From: Epiperipatus broadwayi
Taxonomy: Eukaryota > Onychophora > Udeonychophora > Euonychophora > Peripatidae
Assembly (NCBI GenBank): GCA_028023455.1
Contig: JAQFVV010012446.1
Span: forward strand, 808,001-872,000
Direction of reading: 5' to 3'
DNA length: 64,000 bases
Below, in pieces: positions 48,810 through 61,893 of this stretch. Under the pieces are notes generated by a model. The model was not told where the DNA came from and did not search any database. It saw nothing but the letters and a program-made list of their open reading frames with translations. Within the stretch, counting starts at the first letter, position 1; every line of letters starts with the position of its first letter. The translations under genes were made by a program, and so were the position numbers.

Positions 48810-49600
48810 TTTAGAATTTATTTTCTTGGCTAGTCTGGTTGAGTTGTGAATTTGGGATAATTTTGATTCTTAATAACTATATTATTATTATTTTTCAAAA
48901 ATTTTATTTATACTATAATTTTAATTTATATATGTAAACTATAAGATATATATATATGTGTGTGTGTTGAAAAGTATTATATATTTACAGTAATAAGGAG
49001 TACATATTCTATTCTAATCGATCATCAATTCATGAGAGCTATTACAAGCTATGTACGATGTACACAAGGAGACTTGGAACAAATATAGCATACAGGCGAT
49101 TAGTATAGAACAGGTTAGAATAGTATTCCTTGTAATTATAAGTTGGACTATTTCTATCATCCTACCAAATTGTTAGATATTTTTAGAAAAATTCAATCTT
49201 TATTTAAGCTATTTTAAAAACAAAAAATTGTTAGAAATAAATACAGGTTAGTATAGTATTCTACATTTGGAAAAACATAAATAAAGATTAAATCTTTCTA
49301 AAAACATTTCCAAAGTATAATTAAACTTTCGTTAATATTTATTAATTTTGTAATAAAGGTAGTAATTCTACAGATTTTTAAATAACTGTTTTTTTCCCCC
49401 TATATGAATGCATGTGTGTACATAAATATATAAATAATTTAATATTTTGAGTAGTTAATTAAATGCTGCCCTGTTCTTACTAGATTGCTACACCAATGCA
49501 AAAATGATCATTTGGATAGAGGGAAAAAATTTATCAAGTTTTAAAGCAAAAATGAAATCAATACGTTTATATGTAAACAGCATATGTCCACCACTTCTTA
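48810..49600. other. Gene-less intron
   Basis: TA/TG microsatellite near 48946-48966. A short repeat, ACAGGTTAGTATAGTATTC or similar, occurs near 49110 and 49244. No gene is seen. Confidence 0.5.
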
Positions 49601-49614
49601 TGCTTGTGTATAAC

Positions 49615-49722
49615 TGTTTTAAAACAGACAAAACTCACTATATATATATTGCCACACACAGCAAGCTAGAGTAATCGATGGATGCCAGAAGGCTTGTGCA
49701 TAAAATCCCCATTTAGTTCTTA
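49615..49722. mobile_element. Family A MITE, left arm only
   Basis: AACAGACAAAACTCACTATA, GCTAGAGTAATCGATGGATG and CCAGAAGGCTTGTGCATAAA match the left arm. It ends abruptly at the LINE fragment at 49727. Confidence 0.65.
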
Positions 49723-49726
49723 CGAC

Positions 49727-50330
49727 TTTGTCATTGTACTTTTAACATCTTATGGAACATCCTTAAATGGAAGCTTTTCTAATGCCTTGATACTACAGCA
49801 ATAGGATATCAATTCTTACTACCATACAGTATATTAAGCAAAATAATAGTTCTATAACATATACATGGTCTATCTCTCCACTAAAACTATATTCAAATTC
49901 ACCATAATTCAACCATTTCCCATGACCAATTCAATGGAAGTGCGATTTTATAATAATCGACTCAATAGTATCACATGCAGGAAGTTGAAGAACATACTAT
50001 TTAGGTCATATGATCTTGCCGTTGTACTTTTAACATTTTATGGAACATCCTTAAATGAAGCTTTTCTAATGCCTTAATACTACAGCAATAGGGTATCCAA
50101 TTCTTACTTCCATACAGTATAATAAGCAAAATAACAATTCTATATACAGCTAACTTAATTACAGTAATTATTCTCCCGTGATGGAATTCCTACCTTTTAA
50201 TTCGTTAAAAGCAACAGTACACTGAAGTCTGTGCCGACAATATTTAAATCTAGCATCTTTGTATTTAAAAAGTTACGAAGATATTTAAATTGATTCACAT
50301 TTTCAAACTGATGACAATCCAAGCTAGATT
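49727..50330 (-). mobile_element. LINE ORF2 C-terminal fragment with internal duplication
   Basis: The minus strand reads LYGSKNW-type and LEKLHLRMFHKMLKVQRQDH (near 50060-50020), then TIESIIIKSHFHWIGH and YGEFEYSFSG (49960-49870), the conserved RxxGHxxRM...YGEL end of CR1/RTE-type ORF2. About 135 bp at 49727-49865 repeats 50019-50155 in direct orientation. It is decayed. Confidence 0.6.
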
Positions 50331-50339
50331 GATAAAAAA

Positions 50340-51320
50340 TTTTCATTCATCATTGTCTGATAATAAATTTGAAATTTTTGAACGTAAATTACTAATCAAA
50401 ACCATCATGTTATATATATATTAAAAACAAGCACTTATATGTACGGATATAAATGAGTAAGCATTAAAAAACTAAGAAAAAGAAATAATAAATAATTTGA
50501 GCTTCTAAAAACTGTTACAATTTACAATTTTAAATTGATTCAAAATATTTCTAATTATAAGACCTGAATATTAACTCGCTGTGAATCGAAAGATTTTGCG
50601 AATGTTGATTTCTAAATGAGGTAGTGGACTTAATTAGTGAAGAACTTACTAGCTTCACACTCTCAAACCAAAATGCTTTAGATTTGCCTATATAATTAGA
50701 AAGTAGGTTGAAGATAAGATGGCCGCTCTTATCTTTATAAAGTCGTAATCTTGTGTTAAGATTTGTAGAGGTCCCTCTCATGGCAAAATTAAGCACTCAA
50801 GGCGAATAGTATTAAGGTTAAAGCCTTATATGTAATTATAACAGAAATAATATATTTCATTGCATTTCTATAAATAATTACATTGTTTTTGTTTGCCTTG
50901 TTTTTTTATAAAAGATGTTAATTACATCAATTGCAGAACTGATATATCCAATAGGAAAATAATTAAGTGAGAATTGTTAAATTTGAATACATAAAAGGAG
51001 TAGACACTAAGCTGCATACAAAACCACAATGAAAATGATAAGCATCTAGACTGTGTATATTTTTCATAAAAGGATAAAATGCTTTATTCATTGACTGGCT
51101 TTTATTACCTGTTAAGAATTGTTACGCAAAAAAACTGAATGGTATAGGAAGATAATCATCACTGAATTAATATGAATGACAATAATTATAAAATATAATT
51201 GCTATAAAGTACTAAAAAGCAAATCAAAACAATAAATAACTATTTTTTTATAAAAAAAATGCAACTAGAGACAAAAAAATATTGGTCAGATAAAAAATCA
51301 AACGATTATGTCAAATCTAA
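50340..51320. other. Gene-less intron
   Basis: The minus frame at 50551-50796 is not recognised. No splice-supported exon was found. Confidence 0.4.
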
Positions 51321-51330
51321 CTTATTTTAC

Positions 51331-51412
51331 CTGGCTCACAGTCACATGATGATAGAGACCGGGTTCAGTTAGCCTTAAAATTTTATTAGGCGTATCTATG
51401 GGAACAACATAC
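51331..51412 (-). CDS. DPP8/9: DPP8/9 propeller exon
   Basis: 82 nt. It encodes YVVPIDTPNKILRLTEPGLY then HHVTVSQ, matching LYVVSYE...EIVRLTTPGFSHSCSMSQ of DPP8/9. The acceptor is TTCTAG (ending 51413) and the donor GTAAAA (from 51330). The intron to the upstream exon is only 78 bp. Confidence 0.97.
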
Positions 51413-51490
51413 CTAGAAATGTAAAAAAAATAAATGGTTAAACTTTTTATGTATCGTATTAAATCAATATTAATTAATAGTGGTACTTAC

Positions 51491-51561
51491 AAATGGCTTT
51501 CTAAAGGAGTATCTTTGGTAGCTATAAAGTAAACAAGCCTTCGAATTTCATCAACCCACAA
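51491..51561 (-). CDS. DPP8/9: DPP8/9 propeller exon
   Basis: 71 nt. It encodes LWVDEIRRLVYFIATKDTPL then ESH plus two bases of Leu. The segment VDExRRLVYFxxTKDTPLExHLYVV is diagnostic of DPP8/9. The acceptor is TTTATAG (ending 51562) and the donor GTAAGT (from 51490). Confidence 0.98.
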
Positions 51562-51849
51562 CTATAAAAGAGAAAAAAAAATGAAGGATACATTTTTTGT
51601 CATGTTGGGCATAATTTTACATTTAAAATGGAATTTTATATCAGTGAAAAAGTAAAAACTTATGATAATAAAACAATAAAAATTAAGCCCAGCTTATTTT
51701 TGTAATTAAAATACCAATTTTTACTTAACAGAAAAGCAACGGAGAATTCAGACCATTCAATGAATTATGGAGAGAAGTACGTTAGAAAAAACATAAAAAG
51801 TTTCTAAGTTAAATACATGTGTGAGAAAACAAGCAGGTATCCTTGATAT

Positions 51850-52170
51850 CATTTAAAAAATGGAGGGACTGAAATGAAGCTGGGCCGGACATATGGCTAG
51901 AAAAGATGATAATGGATAAACAGTTGAAGTTTTAAATAGATCCCAAGATTTTGTGAAAGATCTAAAAAGGGGCCACATATGAGATGGATGAAGTCAGGTA
52001 GTTTGTTAATATGATGTGAAGAAGTGAAGCTATGGTTTAAAGAAATGGAATAAAACTTGAAGACCTTCATTCTGTAAGGAATTGAAGTGGTTGAAATGAT
52101 GATTTCAAGAATATAAGTTGGACTGTTATCAATGGGTATTTCATTGTGGTTAAGATTACGTGGATTTAAT
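51850..52170 (+). mobile_element. LINE C-terminal tail fragment
   Basis: The plus strand reads a degenerate GHMARKDDN, VEVLNRSQDFVKDLKRGPHM and RWMKSGSLL. The order GHxARxxDNxW...RGxxxxRWxD is the usual end of RTE/Jockey-like ORF2 proteins. Confidence 0.55.
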
Positions 52171-52172
52171 GT

Positions 52173-52252
52173 CAATTAGTAATTTGCATATTTAATTTAA
52201 ACTGGCTTTGATTTCAATTAGTAGTTTGCATATTTAATTTAAACTGCTAAGT
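52173..52252 (+). repeat. Two 42-bp tandem units
   Basis: CAATTAGTA(A/G)TTTGCATATTTAATTTAAACTG occurs twice with a period of 42 bp. Confidence 0.85.
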
Positions 52253-52259
52253 TTTTCAT

Positions 52260-54280
52260 TTCTGATTTGGCTTAGCTTTGTATTAAAGCTTGCCTAGCGC
52301 TAGCTCAACTTTGAGCATCAACACCTGGGAAGTTTTTTTTGCTGTGAAATACAGCAGGAAAGCTTTGTACTAATACTCCCCTCACACTATCTCTACTTTA
52401 ATCACTTGCACCCGGATCGGGGGAATAGTTTCTTTGCTACCAAATAAAGCACAACAATACTTAATATTAATTTTTGTTTAACATTACCTGAATGTTAAGC
52501 GCTTACATCTGGAAGAAGTTTTTTGAATATAGTATGAACATGGCTAACCCATTTAATGTATACCATTTGTCTATCTTAAAAAATTATAGCCAGAAAGATG
52601 ACATTCAAAACCACGTGTTGCAGAATATCAGTTATATTCTTAACAGAAGGCATGTTTAATGTAACATTGAAGGATCAAATTTATGTCTTGTAAGTAGATC
52701 CATTCAATCAATATCTAATAACAGTCAGCAGTAAATGGAGACATGGCATTATTTTAAAAAAATCGAAATATCCTTTCACAACTTCCTGTTGTTGTTTTCT
52801 TCTTCATATCCCAAAAAATCCATTTGCACGGTATATATAATTTTGACGAGTCTAGCTTTAGCTGTTATAAAAATATATATTACATTCAATAAGGCACTTG
52901 GAAGATAATAGTTTGGGATTGACTTCACTTATTTATCCAATGTTTAATGTTTTAGGAATAGTTAAGGCCTTAAATATAACCTGACAAAATAGTTTAATTT
53001 ACTAATATGCCTCCCCAATATAAACATACTTCACTGATGATATTGTTGTTCTACCCTGTTAATTTTATAATTTTGTTATCAACTTTTTCAATAATCAATG
53101 GCTTTCACATATTCAGTTTAGCCAAATTATTATTATTGACATTCCCTTCAGTTTCTGTGAATGTGTTTATTTTTAATTCAATGTAATTTTGTTCCTTAGA
53201 ATCATTTTAGTTATACAAATTCCAATGACATTTTTACAATTGTCAGTTGTTCTGAAGTAAGTGATTATTTTCTAATTCTACTCATCTCAAATCAAGATCC
53301 CATTTTTAGATATTCAATTCAAGAATTTACAATCACAGAATTATGGCATAAAAGACGGAATTCTTATGGCATATCAAAAAATGTTTTCTATCCAGAACCT
53401 TGATCTTCCTAGACACAACTAGAATCTTGAGAGATTCAGGACAACGCATAGTCCTTGCACTCATCTGTTTCATAAATGGAATTTAGCAGTTACTTATCTA
53501 AGCTGAAGTGGACAAAAATAGATCATAAACCACATACTTAAAGACTATCAAATCTACATTTACATGGTGAAAATTGAAAACCTTAATATAGACTCAGTGA
53601 ATGCATCTCTTGGTTGGAATCTCTACAGATTTTCTTACAATATTTTGTTAATAGTTCCATAGACGACAGGGAGATCTCTAAATAGGTCACCTAAATATGC
53701 AATCAGTTGAAACTTGCGTTTTGCTCGAATCTAGTTCCAAACTGACTCATTAGTTATTGCACTATCTTGAGCAAAAAAAAAATCCAAATACACTAAATTA
53801 ATATTTATTATTAGACAATGTCTATGAATACATAACGCAATAATTTGTCCTTCCGTTTTTACATAATGAAGTAGAATAACATAATTTAATTTCCGTGCTA
53901 ATTGTTTTATAATGCAAAGCTTTAGTAATGTCATAAATTGTTAATATCATTCTATTTATATTAGAGCTAAGGATTTACTTATTTTCATTTTTAAAAGTTT
54001 ATTTTTCGAAAATGTTTTCAGTTGGGAAAATCTATCGCATAATTATCAATAATTGAAATACAATCTTTTAAATTTTCAATGTTTTTTTTAATTTCCCTTA
54101 ACTTTAAAAGGGTTTATTAATCTTAACTGCGATACTGATTTTGTTCCAAAAATTTGTTATATTCTCAATATATGTTTAAAATATCAAACATTTATTTATA
54201 TAGTTATTATCAACACCGTCATTTTTAAACATTATCTGCACGCACCAGAATAAAATTTTCTCTGACTTTAAACTTGCCTC
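52260..54280. other. Gene-less intron
   Basis: No exon or classified repeat was found. Confidence 0.45.
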
Positions 54281-54284
54281 TCTG

Positions 54285-54640
54285 ATTCACACTTTCTCTT
54301 CTCCAAATCAATCAGCAAATATGTTTTTCCTCATCCAGTTACTTCAATTACGATTATTTTCTATGTTTTTACAATATTTTGGGATCCAGTTTATAATTTA
54401 AAGATTTATCTAACAGCATATTATCATTTCTTCTAGCAACATGCCCAGCTCTCCGTTTTAGCCTTACTTTTTTCAATGATATCAATAATACTTATATTCA
54501 TCCTCTCATTCATATATTTTGCTTGTGATCTCTCTATGTTAATCTCTCCATTCTTCTTTCCAATTTGATTCTTGACAGAATGTACACTAAACATGATATG
54601 GTTACCTTTGTTTTGAAAATTATCTTGCAAAACGAACAAT
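54285..54640 (-). mobile_element. LINE C-terminal tail fragment
   Basis: The minus frame ERMNISIIDIIEKSKAKTES continues as WACC (54639-54433), resembling the IxDIIxxxKxxKWxWAGHxAR segment near the end of RTE/Jockey-like ORF2. It is frameshifted downstream. Confidence 0.45.
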
Positions 54641-54649
54641 TGTTACTGA

Positions 54650-55955
54650 TGTCAGTTCAATCATATAGCAATCACAACTTAGAGAGGTTTTACTCTGGCA
54701 ACATTTACAAACCTTCAACTATAAAGTGACCCCCTCCCTCATTATCAGATCGGCCCGTGCTTTCTATATTAATAACACATAGAAACTTTTGGAGATATAT
54801 AAATGAAGATAAAACAGATTGTCAATTTTTAGAATGGATGGATTTAAAAAAGATGCCCTAATTTTATGAAGGTGACTCAATGATTTGTTATTACTGACAT
54901 TCCTAATCAATGAAACAAATGCTTACAGTTAGAAAAGAACTGGTTCCCAAAATATATAGTTTCTGACTCAGAATAATATTTATATGACTGTTTCAAAAAG
55001 GTCAGCTTTTATTCAAAATCTTTTAGATTGAATATTAACTACTATACTGAAAATATTTAACGAGTAAAGTAATAAGATATTTAAAAAAGATAGTTATTCC
55101 CAATATATTTGAAAATATACAAGTAAATAAATAATTATTTTTTGCTAAAAATTGTGAAAGATGTGTGGAGTTGGCTTTTTTTTTTTAACAGCAGATTAAA
55201 AAATTATTAGCAGAAGGTTCTAAACTTAGGACCATAAATAATCCACATTATACATGGTTGAAAAAAAAATTTAATGGCAAATCTTAGGAATTATATATTA
55301 CTTCTAAGAATTTTGGAATTTAACTTATTTTCTTATATATATAGTTAAATTTAAAAAATATTTGTCTGAGTTTAAATCCATATAAGACCATGGTTTAGAG
55401 CTAAAAAAGAGACTTCCTTTTATTGCTAAGCAAGCTCAAGATGAAAAAATTACTGTTGGCTACTGAAAAAACAATTTAGTTTGGGGGCTAACAATAAAAA
55501 TTGATGATATCCTAAGATTATATTTCTCAAGTTATTTTATAGAATATTCCTATACATTTCTTTGTTTACATCATATATATTAATAGTAAAAGTATGGTAT
55601 ATTTGTTGTTTTATATAGACTGATTATTACAAAATAAAGTTATTTAGAGCATCAAACTATTAACTTAAGAATAAAAATAACGGTTGATTCAATATAACCT
55701 AAGATGAGGGCTACCAAGTTCTGAAATTTTTACTTAAAGAGTTAAATTAAAATAAAACTTAATCGAAATAAATTTATTTGGAATAAAGTAGTAATAATAA
55801 TAAAAATTAACAAAAAAGAATAATTCTGATTTTTTTTGAAGTTATACACAATTTGCCTCTCCAAAAAGATTGCAGGGCTATCTCTGAATAAACATGTATT
55901 AAATACCGACATAGATAAGTTATTCATACAAATCTGAATTATGAGTTATGTCACG
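54650..55955. other. Gene-less intron
   Basis: AT-rich DNA. Nothing is recognised. Confidence 0.5.
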
Positions 55956-55959
55956 AAAT

Positions 55960-56130
55960 GGTAACTGTGTTGGTACCTTCATTGATCATTTTCAAGGCTC
56001 TCCCAAACATCCCGAAATCTTGCAAACTACTTGAAAACATTTTTGCAACTTATGCCCATATCAATTGTTTCAGCAGCAGTTTTGCCAAACTAAAACAAAA
56101 ATTTAACATTGGCACATTTTTCCATCGTAA
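55960..56130 (-). pseudogene. Mariner transposase N-terminal remnant, second copy
   Basis: The minus strand reads KFLFxFGKTAAETIDM, then CKNVFKxFARFRDVWESLEN and DQ. This follows the mariner N-terminal helix-turn-helix (FGKTAAET...F-E-W-F-x-R-F-x-x-G-x-x-S-L-x-x-D). A short deletion has removed the YG segment. The long plus-strand frame 55958-56419 is the antisense shadow. Confidence 0.65.
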
Positions 56131-56134
56131 ATTA

Positions 56135-57620
56135 CAGTGCAAAATATTTCATGTCATAACTTTTAATCCAGACATGATGACATCTTACAATTTTTGTGGT
56201 AAATATCTAAATTATGTTGTAAAATGGCATTTCAGGGAGAGAACCGATCATCTTTTCATTGGGGTACATCATTTCAGCATACAAACTTCCTTCAGAGCCA
56301 GCCATTTACATATTGAAACCATTGTGTTTCATGGCATACAACAACACAGTAGTGTGTTCACAAATATATATAAAGTTGAAAGGAAAAGTAGAAATAAACA
56401 CAGACAAAAATTTTTGTAATTATTTTCTATATTTCACTGAAATAACAGTTAAGCATTAAATAATTTTGAATTAAAATTTTTTTTTAATATAAATTAAATA
56501 TTTAAAAAGGTCTAATTAATATTTTACTAATTCTGATTTTGAAATTAAAACAAGCATGTTTTTATGTTAAAATAGATATATTGATAATTATAAAATTCCA
56601 CTATCTACTTTAGAAATCTTTTTTTTTAAGTAAAGCTTAAAAAAAATTCCACAAAGTTGCTTTTCAAATGATTAAAGTAAATTGAAAAAAGTCATTAATT
56701 TTTTTCAATCAAGATAGAAAAAAACATTTTTAGTTAATGTATCTTTCCCCATCCCACTCTGACTATAAAAAAGTTGAAAAAAATATTAGGGAGTGATTCT
56801 TAAGAGTTAGTTTTCTTAGAGTTATACAGAAACTACCATAAAGATATAACTGAAGGCAAGGAGGGAAAGTTCAGTGGCTGCTAACATGTCACTAGAGTTT
56901 AGATTTACATAGAAGTAAGACCCAGCTTTTGTGTTCTCCATAGCCTACATTGAATGAGATGGCTTGCCTGAAGTCTATCTAATCCTGGACTAAATGGAGC
57001 CAATTGAATGCTAGTTACCTGGATTATAACTTTCCTGATGATGACAATAAGCCAGTCTAGGAACAAGCTTACCCAGACAGTCTATCAGCTTGCTAAAGAA
57101 TTAGTTATACATATGCTGTTTTATCTATATACAAAGAACCACAAATAAAATGTGTAGCATTGTATGTATATAAAGTTCAGCTGCTGAATTATTTTAAATA
57201 ATTCCTTAAAAAATGACAATTTAAAAGTGAAACAAGTAAAATAATTTTTGCTTAAGTTAAAAGTCTAAAATAAATAATTAATTCATAGATGATTTTATAT
57301 TTTATAAAAGAAAAAATAAACTCCAAAAGCATTTCTAGATTGGAAAACAAAAGAACTTGCTGGAATACTTTTTTAAAGATGTTTATAATTAAAGAACAGT
57401 AACCTGTCAAGGTGTAAATTTTTTTTAAAAAAAAAAAAAGAAAAAAAAAGAATGTATATTTTCAATATGGAATTAATTTTGAAAAATATATTTTTAATAA
57501 TTTTATTATTCTGACAAATTTAAATATGATATAAACATCAATGTGCACACATACTTCAATGCACACACACGTTAAATCAGTCATTAATTTTATATTATAA
57601 AAAAAAGAATTTCATTTATA
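56135..57620. other. Gene-less intron
   Basis: AT-rich DNA with A runs near 57423-57450. No feature is recognised. Confidence 0.45.
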
Positions 57621-57625
57621 GGTTT

Positions 57626-57950
57626 ATGACAATTTAAATATATTAATAAATTATTATACTGCACATCTATGTGCTAATATATATGTTTTATGCAAACCCA
57701 TTATGAAGCATTTGTAAATCACGTGATAGCTTTTTTATTATTATTATATGACAATTCCCAAGTTTTTGCACATCTATGTGGTTATATCAATGCATGTCAT
57801 GTAGACACATATGTAAAAATTAATATTTTTATTATTATATGACAATTCAAATACGTTCATTTTATATTGTACTGCATGTCTGTGCACAAATATGTTTTTT
57901 GTAAACCTATTATGATGTATTTGTAAATCAGGTAATAGCTAATGGTATAT
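57626..57950 (+). repeat. Diverged tandem repeat, period about 213 bp
   Basis: ATGACAATT...TGCACATCTATGTG...GTAAACC(C)ATTATGA.G(T/C)ATTTGTAAATCA at 57626-57735 recurs at 57839-57945. A partial third unit starts at 57748. Confidence 0.7.
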
Positions 57951-58180
57951 TAATCAAAATCAGAATGCTGAATTTATATTTATGGCATACTCAGCAGACC
58001 TTAATTTCATTTTTTTTTAGTTATTAATAAATTGATATTTTATTGTTAAAATTGTTCCAGTGAACTTACTCAATCCTAAATAGTTTCAGAATATTATATG
58101 TTGTATTATCTCTTGCTCACATTAAGTTATAGAGCTCATGTTCTCTGAGCTAGATTCATGGATAACAGCCGTTATATAAA

Positions 58181-58270
58181 AGAGAATTATATGAGTGTTT
58201 ATGGCTATCTGATTGATGATGATGAAGAGAATTATATGAGTGTTTATGGCTATCTGATTGATGATGATGA
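58181..58270 (+). repeat. Two 45-bp tandem units
   Basis: AGAGAATTATATGAGTGTTT...CTGATTGATGATGATGA is present twice, head to tail, without visible differences. Confidence 0.9.
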
Positions 58271-58289
58271 TCCTGGATTGGCCCAAAGA

Positions 58290-60040
58290 CAATATCTTTA
58301 AAGTCCATGCACTACATTTTATTTGGTTAGTATTTATTGGAAATTAAGTTTATAAATGAATAGCACATTAATGGTGCTAAGTGGCCAGAGCATTGATGAT
58401 GATTAGCATTTTTTTCATATCCCAGCATTATTGTTTTCATTGTTACATGTTCTTATGGACCAGCACTTGAGTTTGTGCATCCAAAATAACGTTTAAATAA
58501 TCTGCCTCAAGCTGACAAGGGCTAAATAGTTATCCTGGTCTACAGTAGACACATTTCAAATCCAGTTACAAGATTGACTGATTTTATTGTTGATTTAATT
58601 TTTATTGATCATTCATGATGATGAATGTGTATTACTTTTGTGTAATGCTGGTGAACTTATAGTTAATTATGCTTATACTTAATATTGTTAGCTGTAATAA
58701 GTGCTGATCTCACAGTTATTTCTCATTCTTATCTTTTTATATTAAATTACATATTAAATTTTATATTTTGTTTATTTGGGAATGATGACGGATTCCTATC
58801 TCTTTATAATTATGCCTAACATGGTACTGTTACAAATAGTTACTCAATTGTGGTACATTATAATCACAGATTCTCTTTGTATTAACCCATTATTTTCCTT
58901 AACATTACAATATATGATATAACGGAATCCGCTACCCCAAAGTTGATGGTGCCAGATATACCGGAACCACTGGGTACACCATACGATGACGCGAATACGA
59001 CTAAGTAGTTGGATGATTTGGATGAAATGTGTCAACCAATCTACAACAAGTCATATCCAAAATTCATGATTCAATGACACATTTGGGTACATCAGATGTT
59101 ACTGAATCAAGAATGGCATCTAACAAAGAGAGCACATCTCACTACTGTCAGACCTATGCCTTCGAATAGGATGCTAAAGATGTCACAATGAAATGTCCAG
59201 TTCCAAGTCACATCTACTTTCAATATACTAACTTATAATTAACTAACAATATTTCAATGTAACTTAGACCAGTGCATATTCATTACACCTCCCGTTTTAG
59301 GCCCCATTACACCACGGAATTCGAACTCAGAGAGTTCTTGCAGTCAGCTCTCTTCAGGGATGGACCTATTCAATTATAAACCAAATATGCCTATATATAA
59401 GCATAGGTATAGAAAAAATTGATTATATCAACTATTTATAAGAGCAATATACAATGATTGATGATGATCATCAAACCTTTAATAGTGCAAATTCATGTGA
59501 TGATGATGATCAACATCTAATAGTAACAATGTACAGTGATGGCGATGACAAACAGAGATCAGATTGATTTAAACAACTTAATTTATTAATAACATATAAA
59601 ATAAATATTTACAAACAAGAAATAATAAAATAACTAAATATTCGATTATCAAGACTGTTTTTCTATCATCTTGATGTCATTCAACAGAAACAAAATAATT
59701 TAAAGTATATTATATACAAAATTATACTATATAATTGTTAAATATATACATATACCAACAAAAAAGAAAAGCACAATGAAAGTTCACTAATTATAAAACT
59801 ACCCCATTAAAATAATTATTATAATATTTTTAGATTAGGATAAATATATTATAATTATAACTGCCACACTCCCATTTATTTGTTTGCAAGTCATGGTAGA
59901 AATTAATGACAGCTGAAGACCATTCACTCAGTGAGTTAATTATGCATTCAGAATAAAACAAAATTACAAGTAAATGTTAGTAGATTATTTAGTATTGTTG
60001 CCCTAAAGTCTTACTCTTAATATTAAATATATAAAAAACC
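58290..60040. other. Intron with unclassified decayed sequence
   Basis: 58900-59230 has slightly higher GC and a plus-strand frame fragment (SATPKLMVPDIPEPLGTPYD) with no recognised family. The remainder is AT-rich. Confidence 0.3.
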
Positions 60041-60044
60041 TTAC

Positions 60045-60077
60045 TTGAGATGAGGTCGTCTTGATGTTGAGAGAAAT
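60045..60077 (-). CDS. Possible 33-nt in-frame microexon of DPP8/9
   Basis: The acceptor AACAG and donor GTAAGG bracket eleven codons (ISLNIKTTSSQ) in phase 0, exactly compatible with the 61647-61717 and 51491-51561 exons. DPP8/9 have only about three extra residues at this place, and the upstream pyrimidine tract is poor, so it may be chance or an alternative exon. Confidence 0.2.
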
Positions 60078-60079
60078 CT

Positions 60080-61110
60080 GTTAATTTATTTTTATTAAAA
60101 AAAAATAATAATACATATTAATGGTAGTGGATTCTTTTTTTAAAATATTCCAACATATGATATCTATCCATCCACTGGTTATACTTTTAAATGATAGGTA
60201 ATCGAATTTGAAAAACGAATTTTAAATACATAATAATAAAAAAATTACAATATATAAACTTTCAAATAAAAATGACAAAAGCAAAAAAAAAAAAAAAATC
60301 ATCATGTAAATAAGATATATAATTTATCTTGAGTAAAGCAAACACTCAATCCAAAAAATGTCAATATCCATGGCAACTCTGTTGTTATTTATATATCTCA
60401 TGCTCCTTGATTGAAACAAATGCATATGAAATATCTTTCCTGACCATATGAGTCCATGGAAAATGGCGGTACACCAGCTGCTTCTAGACAGACATTCTGA
60501 TGAAAAATTTTACCCCGAATAAATTATAAAGATTCCTTTATTATAAACTTTTATTTATGATGTGGCTCCAATACGTATATATATTAACTAGCTTGAAGAA
60601 ACAGTTAATTCCCAGTAATTTGAGATTTCTTTTCCATCATTTATATAATAATGAATTCCAGTTTGTAGGATAAATTATTTCATTAGTTTCTTTGTAACTA
60701 TAATTCAAAGTTTAACTTTCAAGTTTTCTTTAATCCAAATTAAAAAACAACAACTTTAAATTACTTTTAAAATAAAAGACTTTTCATTTTTATGTCTGAC
60801 CAGTTCTGCTGTTTAATAAAAAGTAAAAATCAAATGAAGAACGCAGCGTTCTTTTTTTTTTTTCACTAGCTAACACGTATTGTTACAATTTAATTAAATA
60901 AAAATCAAATTATAAACATTATTACTATTTTTATTTAATTTTCATTATTCCAAATTCGATCATTTCTGACCTCATATTAATTTTAATCTTTAATTATGAC
61001 TGTTCTATGTCAGTCAATTAGTATTTTTAATTAATAATATTAAATGAATAAAAAGAATAGAAAAACAATTAATTTCTACCAATAGACGAACAGATCAATT
61101 TATATGCATA
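60080..61110. other. Gene-less intron
   Basis: AT-rich DNA. Nothing is recognised. Confidence 0.5.
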
Positions 61111-61117
61111 TATATAT

Positions 61118-61330
61118 ATTTCATGTGAATAGCAAATTTGTTTGCTTCCTCACAACAGATAAAAAAAAAGAGAATTAATTTCCCAAACATATCAATTTAC
61201 CTGTATGTTTATACATAGATATATATCATGTAGAAAACAAATTTATTTGCTTTCTCACAATAGATAAAAAAAAAAAATTAACTTATCAAACATATCAGTC
61301 TACCTGCATGTCTATAAATGTATACACTAC
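61118..61330 (+). repeat. Two tandem units of about 105 bp
   Basis: TTTGCTTCCTCACAACAGAT at 61141 recurs as TTTGCTTTCTCACAATAGAT at 61246 with similar flanks including an A run and CAAACATATCA. Confidence 0.8.
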
Positions 61331-61646
61331 TTTGATATAAGCAAGTATATAGGATATTTAATTTGCCTACCACTTGGTCTGAATTCAAATATTGAAAAAG
61401 AAAGTGGGACAGGTGTGTAGGCCTGGTTGTAAGCCATCTCATACATTATTTGTATAGAGATTAATTCTAAATCAGTGAGGAAATTATGATTTCTAATATA
61501 GTTTATGTTATAATAGCAATAGGCATAGACAAAAATATATTAGGCTTTAAAATTTGAATTATAGAGAGTAATAAATATACTTTCCTCATTGATGTACAAC
61601 ATATATATATATACTTAAATTTATTTAGAGAATAACAAAAACTTAC

Positions 61647-61717
61647 TTGCTTTCCATCAACTTCCCATTCACCAGTAGTGAGAGAACTCTTTTGTTTTAA
61701 CCTGGGTATATGGCAAA
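61647..61717 (-). CDS. DPP8/9: DPP8/9 exon, most 5' exon in the window
   Basis: 71 nt. It encodes CHIPRLKQKSSLTTGEWEVD then GKQ, matching CPIKEEIALTSGEWEV of DPP8/9 in the propeller. The acceptor is TTTTAG (ending 61718) and the donor GTAAGT (from 61646). It begins with two bases of a codon started in an exon beyond the window. Confidence 0.9.
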
Positions 61718-61893
61718 CTAAAACAATAGACAGTAATTTTATAAAGTAGAATAATATTTAAAGTAAATACTTCATATATAAAAAAAAATTAATAAATATA
61801 TTTCATTTTAAAAATTAAATATATTTTATTTTAAAAACTGTTATAATGGAATTTAATTTAAATAGACAACAACAAGTTAGAATAAATAAAAGC

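Noticed and set aside
55958-56419. 153-residue plus-strand open frame
   Set aside because: It is antisense to a mariner N-terminal remnant and shows no recognised motif; treated as a shadow frame.
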